This document shows positions 46,089 to 53,964 of a DNA stretch of 64,000 bases, piece after piece. The first letter of the stretch is position 1, and each line of letters begins with the position of its first letter. The stretch spans positions 1,171,501 to 1,235,500 of the forward strand of contig NZ_CP077089.1 of the NCBI RefSeq assembly GCF_014268445.2, given 5' to 3'. The stretch comes from Pseudomonas tensinigenes. Lineage in GTDB: Bacteria > Pseudomonadota > Gammaproteobacteria > Pseudomonadales > Pseudomonadaceae. The position numbers and the translations under genes were made by a program. The notes under the pieces are model-generated. The model was not told the DNA's origin. It made no database searches and was given only the letters and a program-made list of their open reading frames with translations.

Positions 46089-47690
46089 TTACTTATTTAT
46101 ACCCACGCCATAGAAGGGGGTTAGACCGAACGGGCTGATACGGAAGTCGGTCACTTCCTTGCGCAGCGGCTGGAACACCGTGGAGTTGGCAATCGGCGTG
46201 ATCGGTACTTGCTGTTTAAGGATCAGTTGCGCCTGTTGATACAGTTTTACCCGCTGCTCCTTGTCCGTGGACAACTTGGCCTGTTGCACCAGTTTGTCGT
46301 AAGCCGGATCGCACCATTTGGCGTAGTTGCTGCCTGTCACCGCCGCGCAGCTGTAGAGCACGCCAAGCCAGTTGTCCGGGTCGCCGTTGTCACCTGTCCA
46401 ACCATAGATCATGGCGTCGTGCTCGCCATTTTTCGCACGTTTGATGTACTCGCCCCATTCGTAACTGACGATGTTGGCCTTGATGCCGATTTTCTCCCAA
46501 TCCTGCTGGATCATCTGTGCCGACATGCGCGCATTCGGGTTCGATGCGCGTTGCACTGTCATCGCCCAGAGGTTGATGGTTGTACCTGGCGCAACCCCTG
46601 CTTCTTTCAGTAGCACCCGGGCTTTGACCGGGTCGTAAGGGGCATCCTTGATGGTCGGGTCATACGACCATTGCGCCGGCGGTAAAGCGTTTTGCGCCAG
46701 CTGGCCGGCGCTTTGGTAGACGGCTTTGATGATTGCCGGTTTGTCGATGGCCATGTCCAGCGCCTGCCGCACTTTGAGCTGGTCGAGAGGCGCATGGGTG
46801 GTGTTGTAGGCGAGGAAGCCGAGGTTGAATCCGGCCTGTTTGAGCACGCGCAGGTTCGGGTCTTTTTCCATCACTTCGATGTCGGCCGGACGCGGGTAGC
46901 CGCTGACCTGGCATTCGCCGGCCTTGAGCTTCTGCAGGCGCACGGCGGCGTCGGGAGTGATCGAGAAAATCAGGTTATCGATTTTGACGTCTTCGGGTTT
47001 CCAGTAGGCCTTGTTGGCGGTGTAGCGGATTTGTGAATCCTTCTGGTAGCGCTTGAACACGAACGGGCCGGTGCCGATCGGCTTCTGGTTGAGGTCGGCG
47101 GCTTTGCCTTCCTTCAACAGTTGCGCGGCGTATTCGGCTGATTGCACTGAGGCGAAGCTCATGGCGAGGTTTTGCACGAAGGCGGCGTCGACGTTGTTGA
47201 GGTTGAAGCGCACGGTGTTGTCGTCGAGTTTTTCGACCGATTTGATCGTGGTGTTGAGGCCCATGTCGGTGAAGTACGGGGACTCGGCGGGGTAGGCCTT
47301 GCGGAAGGCGTTGTCCGGGTCGAGCAGGCGCTGGAAGGTGAAGAGGACGTCGTCGGCGTTGAAGTCTCGGGTGGGTTTGAAGTAGTCGGTGGTGTGGAAT
47401 TTTACGTTTTGTCGCAGGTGGAAGGTGTATTGCAGACCGTCCGGGGAGATGTCCCATTTTGTCGCCAGGCCGGGTTCGATGTCGGTGCCGCCGCGTTGGA
47501 ATTGGGTGAGGCGGTTGAAGACGGTTTCGGCGGAGGCGTCGAAGTCGGTGCCGCTGGTGTATTGGCTGGGGTCGAAGCCTGCCGGGCTGGCTTCGGAGCA
47601 GTAGACCAGGGTGGTGGCGGCGTTGGCTAGCGGGGCGGTTGTGGCCAGGGCCAGGGAGATCAGGAGCGGTCTTAGGGTGGATCTTGGCAT
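46089..47690 (-). CDS. dppA1: Dipeptide-binding protein (first DppA paralogue)
   Basis: This 533-residue SBP_bac_5 periplasmic protein is the first gene of the leftward dpp locus. GGGGAC precedes the ATG. The signal peptide (LLISLALATTAPLANA) ends before ATTLVYCSEASPAGFDP. YTFHLRQNVKFHTTDYFKPT and YGWTGDNGDPDNWLGVLYSC are shared with the paralogues. Position matches dppA1 of P. aeruginosa; unlike there, no psdR regulator or mdpA peptidase lies next to it. The first quarter of the gene is G-rich at third positions, a mild codon shift compared with its neighbours. Confidence 0.9.
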   Translation of the reverse strand: MPRSTLRPLLISLALATTAPLANAATTLVYCSEASPAGFDPSQYTSGTDFDASAETVFNRLTQFQRGGTDIEPGLATKWDISPDGLQYTFHLRQNVKFHTTDYFKPTRDFNADDVLFTFQRLLDPDNAFRKAYPAESPYFTDMGLNTTIKSVEKLDDNTVRFNLNNVDAAFVQNLAMSFASVQSAEYAAQLLKEGKAADLNQKPIGTGPFVFKRYQKDSQIRYTANKAYWKPEDVKIDNLIFSITPDAAVRLQKLKAGECQVSGYPRPADIEVMEKDPNLRVLKQAGFNLGFLAYNTTHAPLDQLKVRQALDMAIDKPAIIKAVYQSAGQLAQNALPPAQWSYDPTIKDAPYDPVKARVLLKEAGVAPGTTINLWAMTVQRASNPNARMSAQMIQQDWEKIGIKANIVSYEWGEYIKRAKNGEHDAMIYGWTGDNGDPDNWLGVLYSCAAVTGSNYAKWCDPAYDKLVQQAKLSTDKEQRVKLYQQAQLILKQQVPITPIANSTVFQPLRKEVTDFRISPFGLTPFYGVGINK

Positions 47691-47808
47691 GGAGTCCCCT
47701 GGGAAATTGGAGGTGGTTGTTGGTTGAGGTTAGCGGGGAATAGCGGGGTATCGGAAATATCGTTTTTCTCGGGGGAGTGTCTATCTCGGTATATCTGGGC
47801 GTTTTTTA

Positions 47809-48053
47809 TTGGGTGCATATCCGTTGCTTCGGTTATGGCTGCTTAGGGTTCCGCCCTTACTGCGGGTCACTTTTTCCAGACGCCGAAAAAGTAACCAAAA
47901 AGGCTTGCTCCTGCGTGCGGCCCGCTCGCTGGGGCTCGGGGTTCCTTCCGACGTCGCCCGTGGATCAAGATCAAGATCAAGAGCAGGCGAGCTGACACTC
48001 GGCCTATTGAGTGGTGAAGAGCGGGTGTTCGGCTTTGATTTTGTATTGGATTC
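47809..48053. repeat. Long intergenic repeat, copy 2
   Basis: Shares with copy 1 (32400-32782) the blocks GGTGCATATCCGTT, CGCCCTTAC, CACTTTTT...AAAAAGTAACC, TGCGGCCCGCTCGCTGGGGC, GGGGTTCCTTC and GAAGAGCGGG. It lacks about 130 internal bases of copy 1 and leads into a type D array as copy 1 does. Bases 47691-47808 before it are upstream sequence of dppA1 with no recognised promoter. Confidence 0.8.
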
Positions 48054-48313
48054 GCCCCTCACCCCAGCCCTCTCCCGAGGGAGAGGGAGCCGATTGGTGG
48101 GCCTCTCAAAATTTGCGTTCGGCTCGGTATTTCACGTCGGCGTACCTCTCCCAAACACCACAGTCAGTCCCCTCTCCCTCCGGGAGAAGGCTAGGGTGAG
48201 GGGCTTTTGATCTGATTCAGCATCTGAGTTCAACTCGGTATTTCAAGTCGGCGTAGCTCTCCCAAACAACTCGGTCAGTCCCCTCTCCCTCCGGGAGAGG
48301 GCCAGGGTGAGGG
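48054..48313. repeat. Type D element with two tandem 111-bp units
   Basis: Left end CCCTCACCCCAGCCCTCTCC, then two units starting at 48106 and 48217 (period 111), each ending GGGAGA.GG..AGGGTGAGGG. The units are clear relatives of those at 32834-33166. Confidence 0.92.
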
Positions 48314-48410
48314 TTGGCTTTTGACTGTTTAAATCTGTGTCAGATAACCAGAACCTTCCCACAAGGTTTTCAGGTTGTCCGTCGGACGTCGGCTCTCTAG
48401 GCTCTGGGTG

Positions 48411-48653
48411 TCGCTGAAAACTCAGCGATCGGGAGGTGAGATTCCCGGTTATTGAATTTGGAAACCTGCACAAGCCACCTCATAATCGCCGCCAGCTCAT
48501 GCTGTCGGCAGTTTTTTATGGCGGCTATGTACGGGCGGACTTTGTCCGGCCGGGTTGGTTTCCTTACCGGTAATCTCACTCCGTACATAGTTGCCACCTC
48601 ATTTCTCGAGTGAGATCGGAAATGAATGGCGTCAGTTCATAAGGAAATTTTCC
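48411..48653 (+). ncRNA. Structured leader RNA upstream of the DUF6124 gene
   Basis: Five helices can be drawn by eye. (1) TCGCTGA-AAAC-TCAGCGA at 48411-48428. (2) CGGGA/TCCCG at 48430-48447, which competes with GAGGTG/CACCTC (48433 with 48475). (3) A terminator-like stem at 48488-48516. (4) A 15-bp closing helix, GGCGGCTATGTACGG (48520-48534) with CCGTACATAGTTGCC (48581-48595), including two G-U pairs and enclosing two short hairpins (CGGAC-TTT-GTCCG and CCGG...CCGG). (5) ATCTCACTC (48573-48581) is a perfect partner for GAGTGAGAT (48608-48616), which would break helix 4. Similar leaders precede related genes in Pseudomonas, from memory. No Rfam name is claimed. Confidence 0.6.
48488..48516 (+). 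terminator. Intrinsic terminator inside the DUF6124 leader
   Basis: GCCGCCAGC-TCAT-GCTGTCGGC (8 pairs, one mismatch) is followed by AGTTTTTT. It lies about 140 bases upstream of the DUF6124 start, so it either ends a small RNA or works as an attenuator. Confidence 0.7.
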
Positions 48654-49010
48654 ATGGATAAATTGATACCTGACCCACCCCTTGATACCCCACTCGAAGA
48701 CGCCATCCGCGCCGAAGACCAGATCAAAACCCGCGAAGCCATCAAACGCGCCCTCGATTTCTACCTCAGCCCCGACCCGGTCAAACCCCGGCAACCCAGC
48801 ACGATGTTCCTGATCCAGCCGAACATCGACACCGAAAGCCTGCTGGCACATGCCTGTGAATCACTGGCGTCGGCGAACACGTTAACCGGTAACTTTGCCG
48901 ATCAGTTGGGCCGGCCTGAGCGTAATACGGCGTTGGCGATTCAGCAGATCATCATGCTGGCCGAGTTGGCGGTGAATCGGGCGCTGGATCGGGTTGATCC
49001 GCAGACATAA
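48654..49010 (+). CDS. DUF6124 family protein
   Basis: This 118-residue cytoplasmic protein starts MDKLIPDPPLDTPLEDAI. ATG 48654 has AAGGA 9 bases before it; the ORF upstream is part of the leader. It resembles the small Pseudomonas DUF6124 proteins (MDK.xPDPP start, LLAHACESLASAN in the middle, then a helical end AIQQIIMLAELAVNRALDRV). Their function is unknown. In related strains such genes occur in several copies with the same leader type, from memory. It is alone, followed by a REP pair and a terminator. Confidence 0.8.
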   Translation: MDKLIPDPPLDTPLEDAIRAEDQIKTREAIKRALDFYLSPDPVKPRQPSTMFLIQPNIDTESLLAHACESLASANTLTGNFADQLGRPERNTALAIQQIIMLAELAVNRALDRVDPQT

Positions 49011-49036
49011 TCAGTCTGATCCACCGCGTTATCGTT

Positions 49037-49103
49037 CTTCGCGAGCAGGCTCGCTCCCACATTGGAATGCGTTCAACCTGTGGGAGTGAGCCTGCTCGCG
49101 AAG
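49037..49103. repeat. REP pair, type A, reversed orientation
   Basis: CTTCGCGAGCAGGCTCGCTC comes first and GAGTGAGCCTGCTCGCGAAG second, the opposite arrangement from the REPINs at 2516 or 16290, with a short spacer. Confidence 0.85.
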
Positions 49104-49135
49104 GCGGCGGATTGTTCGCTATAAATCCCAGGCAC

Positions 49136-49173
49136 AAAAAAACCGCCAATCATTCACCGATCGGCGGTTTTTT
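49136..49173. terminator. Bidirectional terminator between DUF6124 and SIMPL genes
   Basis: AAAAAAACCGCC...GGCGGTTTTTT stem with A and T tracts on both sides. The two genes converge here. Confidence 0.9.
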
Positions 49174-49190
49174 ATTCAGCCTAAATCAAA

Positions 49191-49907
49191 TCACTGCATC
49201 AACACTTCAATCGAACCATCAGCGGTCATGCTGACCTGGCTCGTACCCGCTTCAACTTCCGGCGTAACCGGCGCCGAATCCATGGCCGCCGCTTTCATCA
49301 TCATCGGCGCGCGCAGGTACGGTTGTGGATAACCGTTGCTGTTGAGGTTCAGATTGACGATTTTGTAGCCCTTGCCGCCCAGTGCATCGGTGGCCAGTTG
49401 GGCGCGGGCCTTGAAGGCGGTCACGGCTTCTTTGAGCAACTGGTCTTCGCTGGCCTTGCGGGTCGGGTCGGCGATGGCGAAGTCCATGCCGCCCATTTTC
49501 AGGTCGCCCAACAGTTCGCCGGTGAGTTTGGACAGGGCGGCGAAGTCGGCGCTTTCCAGGCGCAGTTCGGCGCGTTCACGCCAGCCGGTGATCTTCTGGC
49601 CTTTGGTGTCGTAGATCGGGTAGCTGTTGCGGCTGCCCTGGCGCAGGGTGATGTCTTTGACTTGCTTGGCCTGGGCCAAGGCCTTGTTCATGGTGGTGCT
49701 GACGTCGGCGGCGAGTTTCGCCGGGTCGGTGTTTTGCTCTTCGGTGTAGAGGGTGACGATCATCAGGTCGCGGGCCACTTCCGTGCTGACTTCGGCGCGC
49801 AGGGAAATCTGGTTGTAGTGCAGCTCGTCGGCGGCCAGGGCCGGAAGGCTGGCGATGCTGCCGACGGTCAGGGCGAGAAGGGCGGCGCTGCGGCGAAATG
49901 TATGCAT
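49191..49907 (-). CDS. SIMPL domain (DUF541) periplasmic protein
   Basis: This 238-residue exported protein has a signal peptide ending ALAADE. The SIMPL fold is recognisable from RAEVSTEVARDLMIVTLYTEEQNTDPAKLAADVSTTMNKAL onward and the GWRERAELRLES middle part, with the C-terminal DGSIEVLMQ strand. AAGGAG precedes the ATG. Relatives are outer-membrane-associated or periplasmic proteins tied to oxidative stress defence; the precise role here is unknown. It converges with DUF6124 and is divergent from roxS, the same order as PA4495-PA4494. Confidence 0.88.
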   Translation of the reverse strand: MHTFRRSAALLALTVGSIASLPALAADELHYNQISLRAEVSTEVARDLMIVTLYTEEQNTDPAKLAADVSTTMNKALAQAKQVKDITLRQGSRNSYPIYDTKGQKITGWRERAELRLESADFAALSKLTGELLGDLKMGGMDFAIADPTRKASEDQLLKEAVTAFKARAQLATDALGGKGYKIVNLNLNSNGYPQPYLRAPMMMKAAAMDSAPVTPEVEAGTSQVSMTADGSIEVLMQ

Positions 49908-49977
49908 GAAAGCTCCTTGATGAGGGCGCAGGTGATGGTTCGGGGCCTGCGTGAAACCATCAGACTCCAGAAAGCAG

Positions 49978-50056
49978 CTTCAAGTTGCAAGCCTCAAGCT
50001 GCAAGCCAAAAGCTTTTACTTGCCGCTTGCAGCTCGAAACTTGCAGCTTGTGCGGT
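49978..50056. repeat. Palindromic repeat of the AAGCTGCAAG type, second copy
   Basis: CTTCAAGTTGCAAGCCTCAA, CTGCAAGCCAAAAGC and the inverse GCTTGCAGCTCGAAACTTGC make an imperfect palindrome in the roxS upstream region. Related to 1348-1432. The 236-base gap to roxS shows nothing else clear. Confidence 0.6.
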
Positions 50057-50143
50057 GTGGTCGTTTGCCGCACTTTCGCCTCTCAAGGCCGTGCGTTGGT
50101 TATACTCCGTGCGATCCGCCTGGAGCGCTCATCAGGAGAGCTC

Positions 50144-51406
50144 ATGCTCGCCCCCGTACAACTGACTTCCGCCACTCGCCAGAACCTCTGGCGGCTGACT
50201 TTCATCCGCACCCTGGTGCTCGCCGCGCAGGCTGGCTCGGTTGGCCTGGCCTACTGGCTGCAATTGTTGCCGTTGCCGTGGGTGCAACTGGCGATGACCC
50301 TCGGCTGCTCGACGCTGCTCTGCGTGTTCACCGCTGTGCGTCTGCGTACTTCGTGGCCGGTAACCGAGCTTGAATATGCGCTGCAACTGGCCTGTGATCT
50401 GGTGATCCACAGTGCGCTGCTGTACTTCTCCGGCGGTTCGACCAACCCGTTTGTTTCCTACTATCTGGTGCCGTTGACCATCGCCGCGGTGACGCTGCCA
50501 TGGCGCTATTCGGTGATTCTGTCCGGCATCGCGCTGGCGTTGTACACAGTGATGCTGACGCGTTTCTATCCGCTGGAAACCCTGCCGGTCGCCCGCGAAA
50601 ACCTGCAGATCTACGGCATGTGGCTGAGCTTCGCGCTGGCCGCTGCGGTGATCACCTTCTTCGCGGCACGCATGGCTGAGGAGCTGCGCCGTCAGGAAGA
50701 ATTGCGCGCGATCCGCCGTGAAGAAGGCCTGCGCGATCAGCAATTGCTCGCCGTCGCCACCCAGGCTGCCGGCGCCGCCCATGAACTGGGCACACCGCTG
50801 GCGACCATGAGCGTATTGCTCAAGGAAATGCAGCAGGATCACCCCGACCCGATGCTGCAGGATGATCTGAAGGTCCTGCAAGATCAGGTCAAACTCTGCA
50901 AAGAAACCTTGCAGCAACTGGTGCGTGCCGCCGAAGCCAATCGTCGCTTGGCCGTGGAGATGCAGGACGTCACCGACTGGCTCGACGAAGCGCTGAACCG
51001 CTGGCACCTGATGCGTCCTGAGGCCAGTTATCGCTTCCACCGTCTCGGCCAAGGCACCGTGCCGCGCATGGCGCCGCCGCCGGACCTGACTCAGGCGCTG
51101 TTGAATCTGCTCAACAACGCCGCCGATGCCTGTCCGGAAAACCTCAAGGTGACCCTGGACTGGGACGCGGAAACGGTGACCATCAGCATTCGTGACCACG
51201 GCGCCGGTGTGCCGCTGGCCATCGCCGAACAGATCGGCAAACCGTTTTTTACCACCAAGGGCAAAGGTTTCGGCCTGGGCCTGTTTTTGAGCAAGGCCAG
51301 CGTGACACGCGCCGGCGGCTCAGTGAAACTCTATAGTCATGAGGAAGGCGGCACGCTCACCGAGCTGCGCCTGCCCCACGGCGCCCGAGGAGACCAACAT
51401 GAGTGA
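50144..51406 (+). CDS. roxS: Redox-sensing histidine kinase RoxS (RegB/PrrB family)
   Basis: RoxS and RoxR form a two-component system that responds to cyanide and respiratory redox state in P. aeruginosa. The 420-residue kinase starts at ATG 50144 with CAGGAG in front. Six membrane helices span about residues 20-185. The phospho-acceptor His213 sits in AAGAAHELGTPLATM, the RegB-type H-box. N box NLLNNAADACP near 325 and G boxes DHGAGVP and GKGFGLGLFLSKASV follow. A redox cysteine box like that of RegB was not placed. The frame overlaps roxR by 8 bases. Confidence 0.95.
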   Translation: MLAPVQLTSATRQNLWRLTFIRTLVLAAQAGSVGLAYWLQLLPLPWVQLAMTLGCSTLLCVFTAVRLRTSWPVTELEYALQLACDLVIHSALLYFSGGSTNPFVSYYLVPLTIAAVTLPWRYSVILSGIALALYTVMLTRFYPLETLPVARENLQIYGMWLSFALAAAVITFFAARMAEELRRQEELRAIRREEGLRDQQLLAVATQAAGAAHELGTPLATMSVLLKEMQQDHPDPMLQDDLKVLQDQVKLCKETLQQLVRAAEANRRLAVEMQDVTDWLDEALNRWHLMRPEASYRFHRLGQGTVPRMAPPPDLTQALLNLLNNAADACPENLKVTLDWDAETVTISIRDHGAGVPLAIAEQIGKPFFTTKGKGFGLGLFLSKASVTRAGGSVKLYSHEEGGTLTELRLPHGARGDQHE

Positions 51407-51959
51407 CGAAATCCAAGTCGAAGGCGAAGAACTGCCGCATTTGCTGCTTGTCGACGACGACGCAACGTTTACCCGAGTGATGGCCCGCGCGATGGCTCGC
51501 CGTGGCTTTCGCGTCAGCACCGCCGGCTCCGCCGAAGAAGGCCTGACCATCGCCCAGGCCGATCTGCCTGACTACGCTGCGCTCGACCTGAAAATGGACG
51601 GCGATTCCGGTCTGGTGTTGCTGCCCAAGTTGCTGGAACTGGACCCGGAAATGCGCGTGGTGATTCTCACCGGTTATTCGAGCATTGCTACCGCGGTCGA
51701 AGCGATCAAACGCGGCGCCTGCAACTACCTGTGCAAACCGGCCGACGCCGACGATGTGCTGGCGGCGTTGCTTTCGGAGCACGCTGACCTCGACAGTCTG
51801 GTGCCGGAAAACCCGATGTCGGTCGACCGCCTGCAGTGGGAGCACATTCAGCGTGTGCTGACCGAGCACGAAGGCAACATCTCCGCCACTGCCCGTGCCT
51901 TGGGCATGCACCGCCGCACCCTGCAGCGCAAACTGCAGAAGCGCCCGGTTCGTCGCTGA
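51399..51959 (+). CDS. roxR: Response regulator RoxR (RegA/PrrA/ActR family)
   Basis: The 186-residue protein starts at ATG 51399 and is co-translated with roxS by overlap. The receiver domain has the acidic pocket (LLVDDD), phospho-acceptor Asp63 (ALDLKMDG) and the conserved Lys of YLCKPADADD. The C-terminal Fis-type helix-turn-helix (GNISATARALGMHRRTLQRKL) binds DNA. Known targets in relatives include terminal oxidase genes. A hairpin terminator follows. Confidence 0.96.
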   Translation: MSDEIQVEGEELPHLLLVDDDATFTRVMARAMARRGFRVSTAGSAEEGLTIAQADLPDYAALDLKMDGDSGLVLLPKLLELDPEMRVVILTGYSSIATAVEAIKRGACNYLCKPADADDVLAALLSEHADLDSLVPENPMSVDRLQWEHIQRVLTEHEGNISATARALGMHRRTLQRKLQKRPVRR

Positions 51960-51998
51960 ACCTGCGCTGAACGACTATCGCCAGCCCTCGCGATAAAA

Positions 51999-52034
51999 CG
52001 CACCGATCATCTATGATCGGTGCGTGTCTGTTCT
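51999..52034 (+). terminator. Intrinsic terminator after roxR
   Basis: CGCACCGATCAT-CT-ATGATCGGTGCG is a perfect stem with a very short loop (a few inner pairs will open), followed by TGTCTGTTCTTTT. Confidence 0.75.
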
Positions 52035-52055
52035 TTTCTATATTGAGCCTTATCC

Positions 52056-53783
52056 ATGAATCAGAACGCTGAATATTCCGCGGTCAACGATGCTGTGCGC
52101 GGGCAGTTTTTCCGCAAAGTGTGGGCGATCATCACGCCTTATTGGCGCAGTGAAGAGAAGGGCAAGGCCTGGACGCTATTGATTGCGGTGATCGCCCTGT
52201 CGTTGCTCAGTGTGGGCATCTCGGTGTGGTTCAACACCTGGTACAAGGATTTTTACAACGCCCTGCAAAAGAAGGATGAAGCGGCGTTCTGGCGCTTGAT
52301 TCTGTATTTCTGCGGCATTGCGGCGGTGGCCATTGTCGGTGCGGTGTATCGGCTCTACCTGACGCAGATGCTGACCATCCGCTGGCGGGCCTGGCTCACT
52401 GAAAAGCATTTCTCGCGTTGGCTTGCCGACAAGAATTACTACCAGCTGGAGCAGGGCGGTTACACCGATAACCCGGACCAGCGGATTTCCGAAGACCTTA
52501 ACAACTTCACCTCCAATACCCTTGAGCTGGGGATCGGGCTGCTGCGCAATATCGTCAGTCTGGTGTCGTTCTCGATCATTTTGTGGGGCGTGTCGGGCAG
52601 TATCGAAGTCTATGGCATCACCATTCCCGGCTACATGTTCTGGTGTGTGCTGGTTTATGCGGTGGTGGGCAGTTGGCTGACGCATTTGATTGGTCGCCGC
52701 TTGATCGGTCTGAACAACCAACAACAACGCTTTGAAGCTGACCTGCGTTTTTCCATGGTGCGGATTCGCGAGAATGCCGAAAGCATCGCGTTGTACAACG
52801 GCGAACCGAATGAGAACCGCCGATTGAGCGCTCGCTTCGGGAATGTCTGGCACAACTTCTGGGACATCATGAAAGTGTCCAAGCGCCTGACCTTCTTCAC
52901 CGCCGGTTACAGCCAGGCGGCCATTATCTTTCCGTTCATTGTGGCTTCGCCGCGTTACCTTTCCGGCAAGATCGAACTGGGTGAACTGATGCAGATCAGT
53001 TCGGCATTCGGCAACGTCCAGGAGAGTTTCAGCTGGTTCATCAGTGCGTACCAAAGCCTCGCGTCCTGGCGCGCCACCTGTGATCGTCTGCTGAGTTTCC
53101 GTCAGGCCATGACCGACAACGAAGAACGCACGCCAGCAATCGACGTGCAGAATCAGGGCAACGAATTGCAGGTGCACAACCTCGGTCTGGATCTGGCCGA
53201 CGGTCGTCATCTGCTGACCAATGCCGATATGACTGTGGAACAAGGTGAGCGAGTGATGCTCAGCGGGCGTTCCGGCAGCGGCAAGTCGACGCTGCTACGG
53301 GCGATGGGGCATTTGTGGCCAGCGGGGCACGGCAACATTCGTTTGCCGGCAGCGCGCTATTTATTCCTGCCGCAGAAACCGTATCTGCCGATCGGCACCC
53401 TGCGTGAAGCCTTGAGTTATCCACAACCGGGCGACACCTACGCGTCGGAACGTTATGCACAAGTGTTGGAAACCTGTCGCTTGCCGCATCTGGTTGCGCG
53501 GCTGGACGAGGCCAATCACTGGCAACGCATGCTGTCGCCGGGCGAACAGCAGCGACTGGCCTTCGCTCGCGCGTTGCTGTACGCACCGCAGTGGCTGTAC
53601 ATGGACGAAGCCACTTCGGCGATGGATGAGGAAGACGAAGCGACGCTGTATCAGGCGTTGATTGATCAGATACCGGGGTTGAGCATTGTCAGCGTCGGCC
53701 ATCGCAGCAGCTTGAAACGCTTCCACCCACGGCATGTGCGGATCGACAGCGGCCATTTGGTTGAACAAACCGTGACTGCCTGA
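52056..53783 (+). CDS. SbmA/BacA/YddA-type ABC transporter (membrane and ATPase domains fused)
   Basis: This 575-residue protein has an N-terminal membrane domain (residues about 30-330; helices near LLIAVIALSLLSVGISVWF and FCGIAAVAIVGAVYRLYL). It has the SbmA/YddA hallmark NPDQRISEDLNNFT near 142, then an ATPase domain. Walker A is SGRSGSGKSTLL near 410, signature LSPGEQQRLAFARALL near 500 and Walker B WLYMDEATSAMDEE. The family moves peptides or B12-like molecules; the substrate is unknown. The start has only a weak ribosome site. It is one gene, followed by a REPIN. Confidence 0.88.
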   Translation: MNQNAEYSAVNDAVRGQFFRKVWAIITPYWRSEEKGKAWTLLIAVIALSLLSVGISVWFNTWYKDFYNALQKKDEAAFWRLILYFCGIAAVAIVGAVYRLYLTQMLTIRWRAWLTEKHFSRWLADKNYYQLEQGGYTDNPDQRISEDLNNFTSNTLELGIGLLRNIVSLVSFSIILWGVSGSIEVYGITIPGYMFWCVLVYAVVGSWLTHLIGRRLIGLNNQQQRFEADLRFSMVRIRENAESIALYNGEPNENRRLSARFGNVWHNFWDIMKVSKRLTFFTAGYSQAAIIFPFIVASPRYLSGKIELGELMQISSAFGNVQESFSWFISAYQSLASWRATCDRLLSFRQAMTDNEERTPAIDVQNQGNELQVHNLGLDLADGRHLLTNADMTVEQGERVMLSGRSGSGKSTLLRAMGHLWPAGHGNIRLPAARYLFLPQKPYLPIGTLREALSYPQPGDTYASERYAQVLETCRLPHLVARLDEANHWQRMLSPGEQQRLAFARALLYAPQWLYMDEATSAMDEEDEATLYQALIDQIPGLSIVSVGHRSSLKRFHPRHVRIDSGHLVEQTVTA

Positions 53784-53798
53784 TCACCGCTAAACCCC

Positions 53799-53887
53799 TG
53801 TAGGAGTGAGCCTGCTCGCGATAGCGTAGGGTCAGTCACATTGATGCTGAATGTGCGGACGTCATCGCGAGCAGGCTCACTCCTACA
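53799..53887. repeat. REPIN, type A variant (GTAGGAGTGAGCC core)
   Basis: TGTAGGAGTGAGCCTGCTCG and CGAGCAGGCTCACTCCTACA flank about 48 bases; the outer part mixes type A and type B features. Confidence 0.9.
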
Positions 53888-53964
53888 TAAAGCGATGTAA
53901 ACCGGAAAGTGATCGTACAACCCGCTTGAGCTATCATGCCTCCAAGCCGAATTTTCGAGACTAG

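Noticed and set aside
48397..48597. A 66-codon minus-strand open frame over the DUF6124 leader
   Set aside because: It follows the structured RNA exactly and has no ribosome site; the RNA explanation is better. The 53-codon plus-strand frame through the same element is rejected for the same reason.
49985..50143. Upstream extension of roxS
   Set aside because: The added residues come from a palindromic repeat; CAGGAG before ATG 50144 marks the true start.
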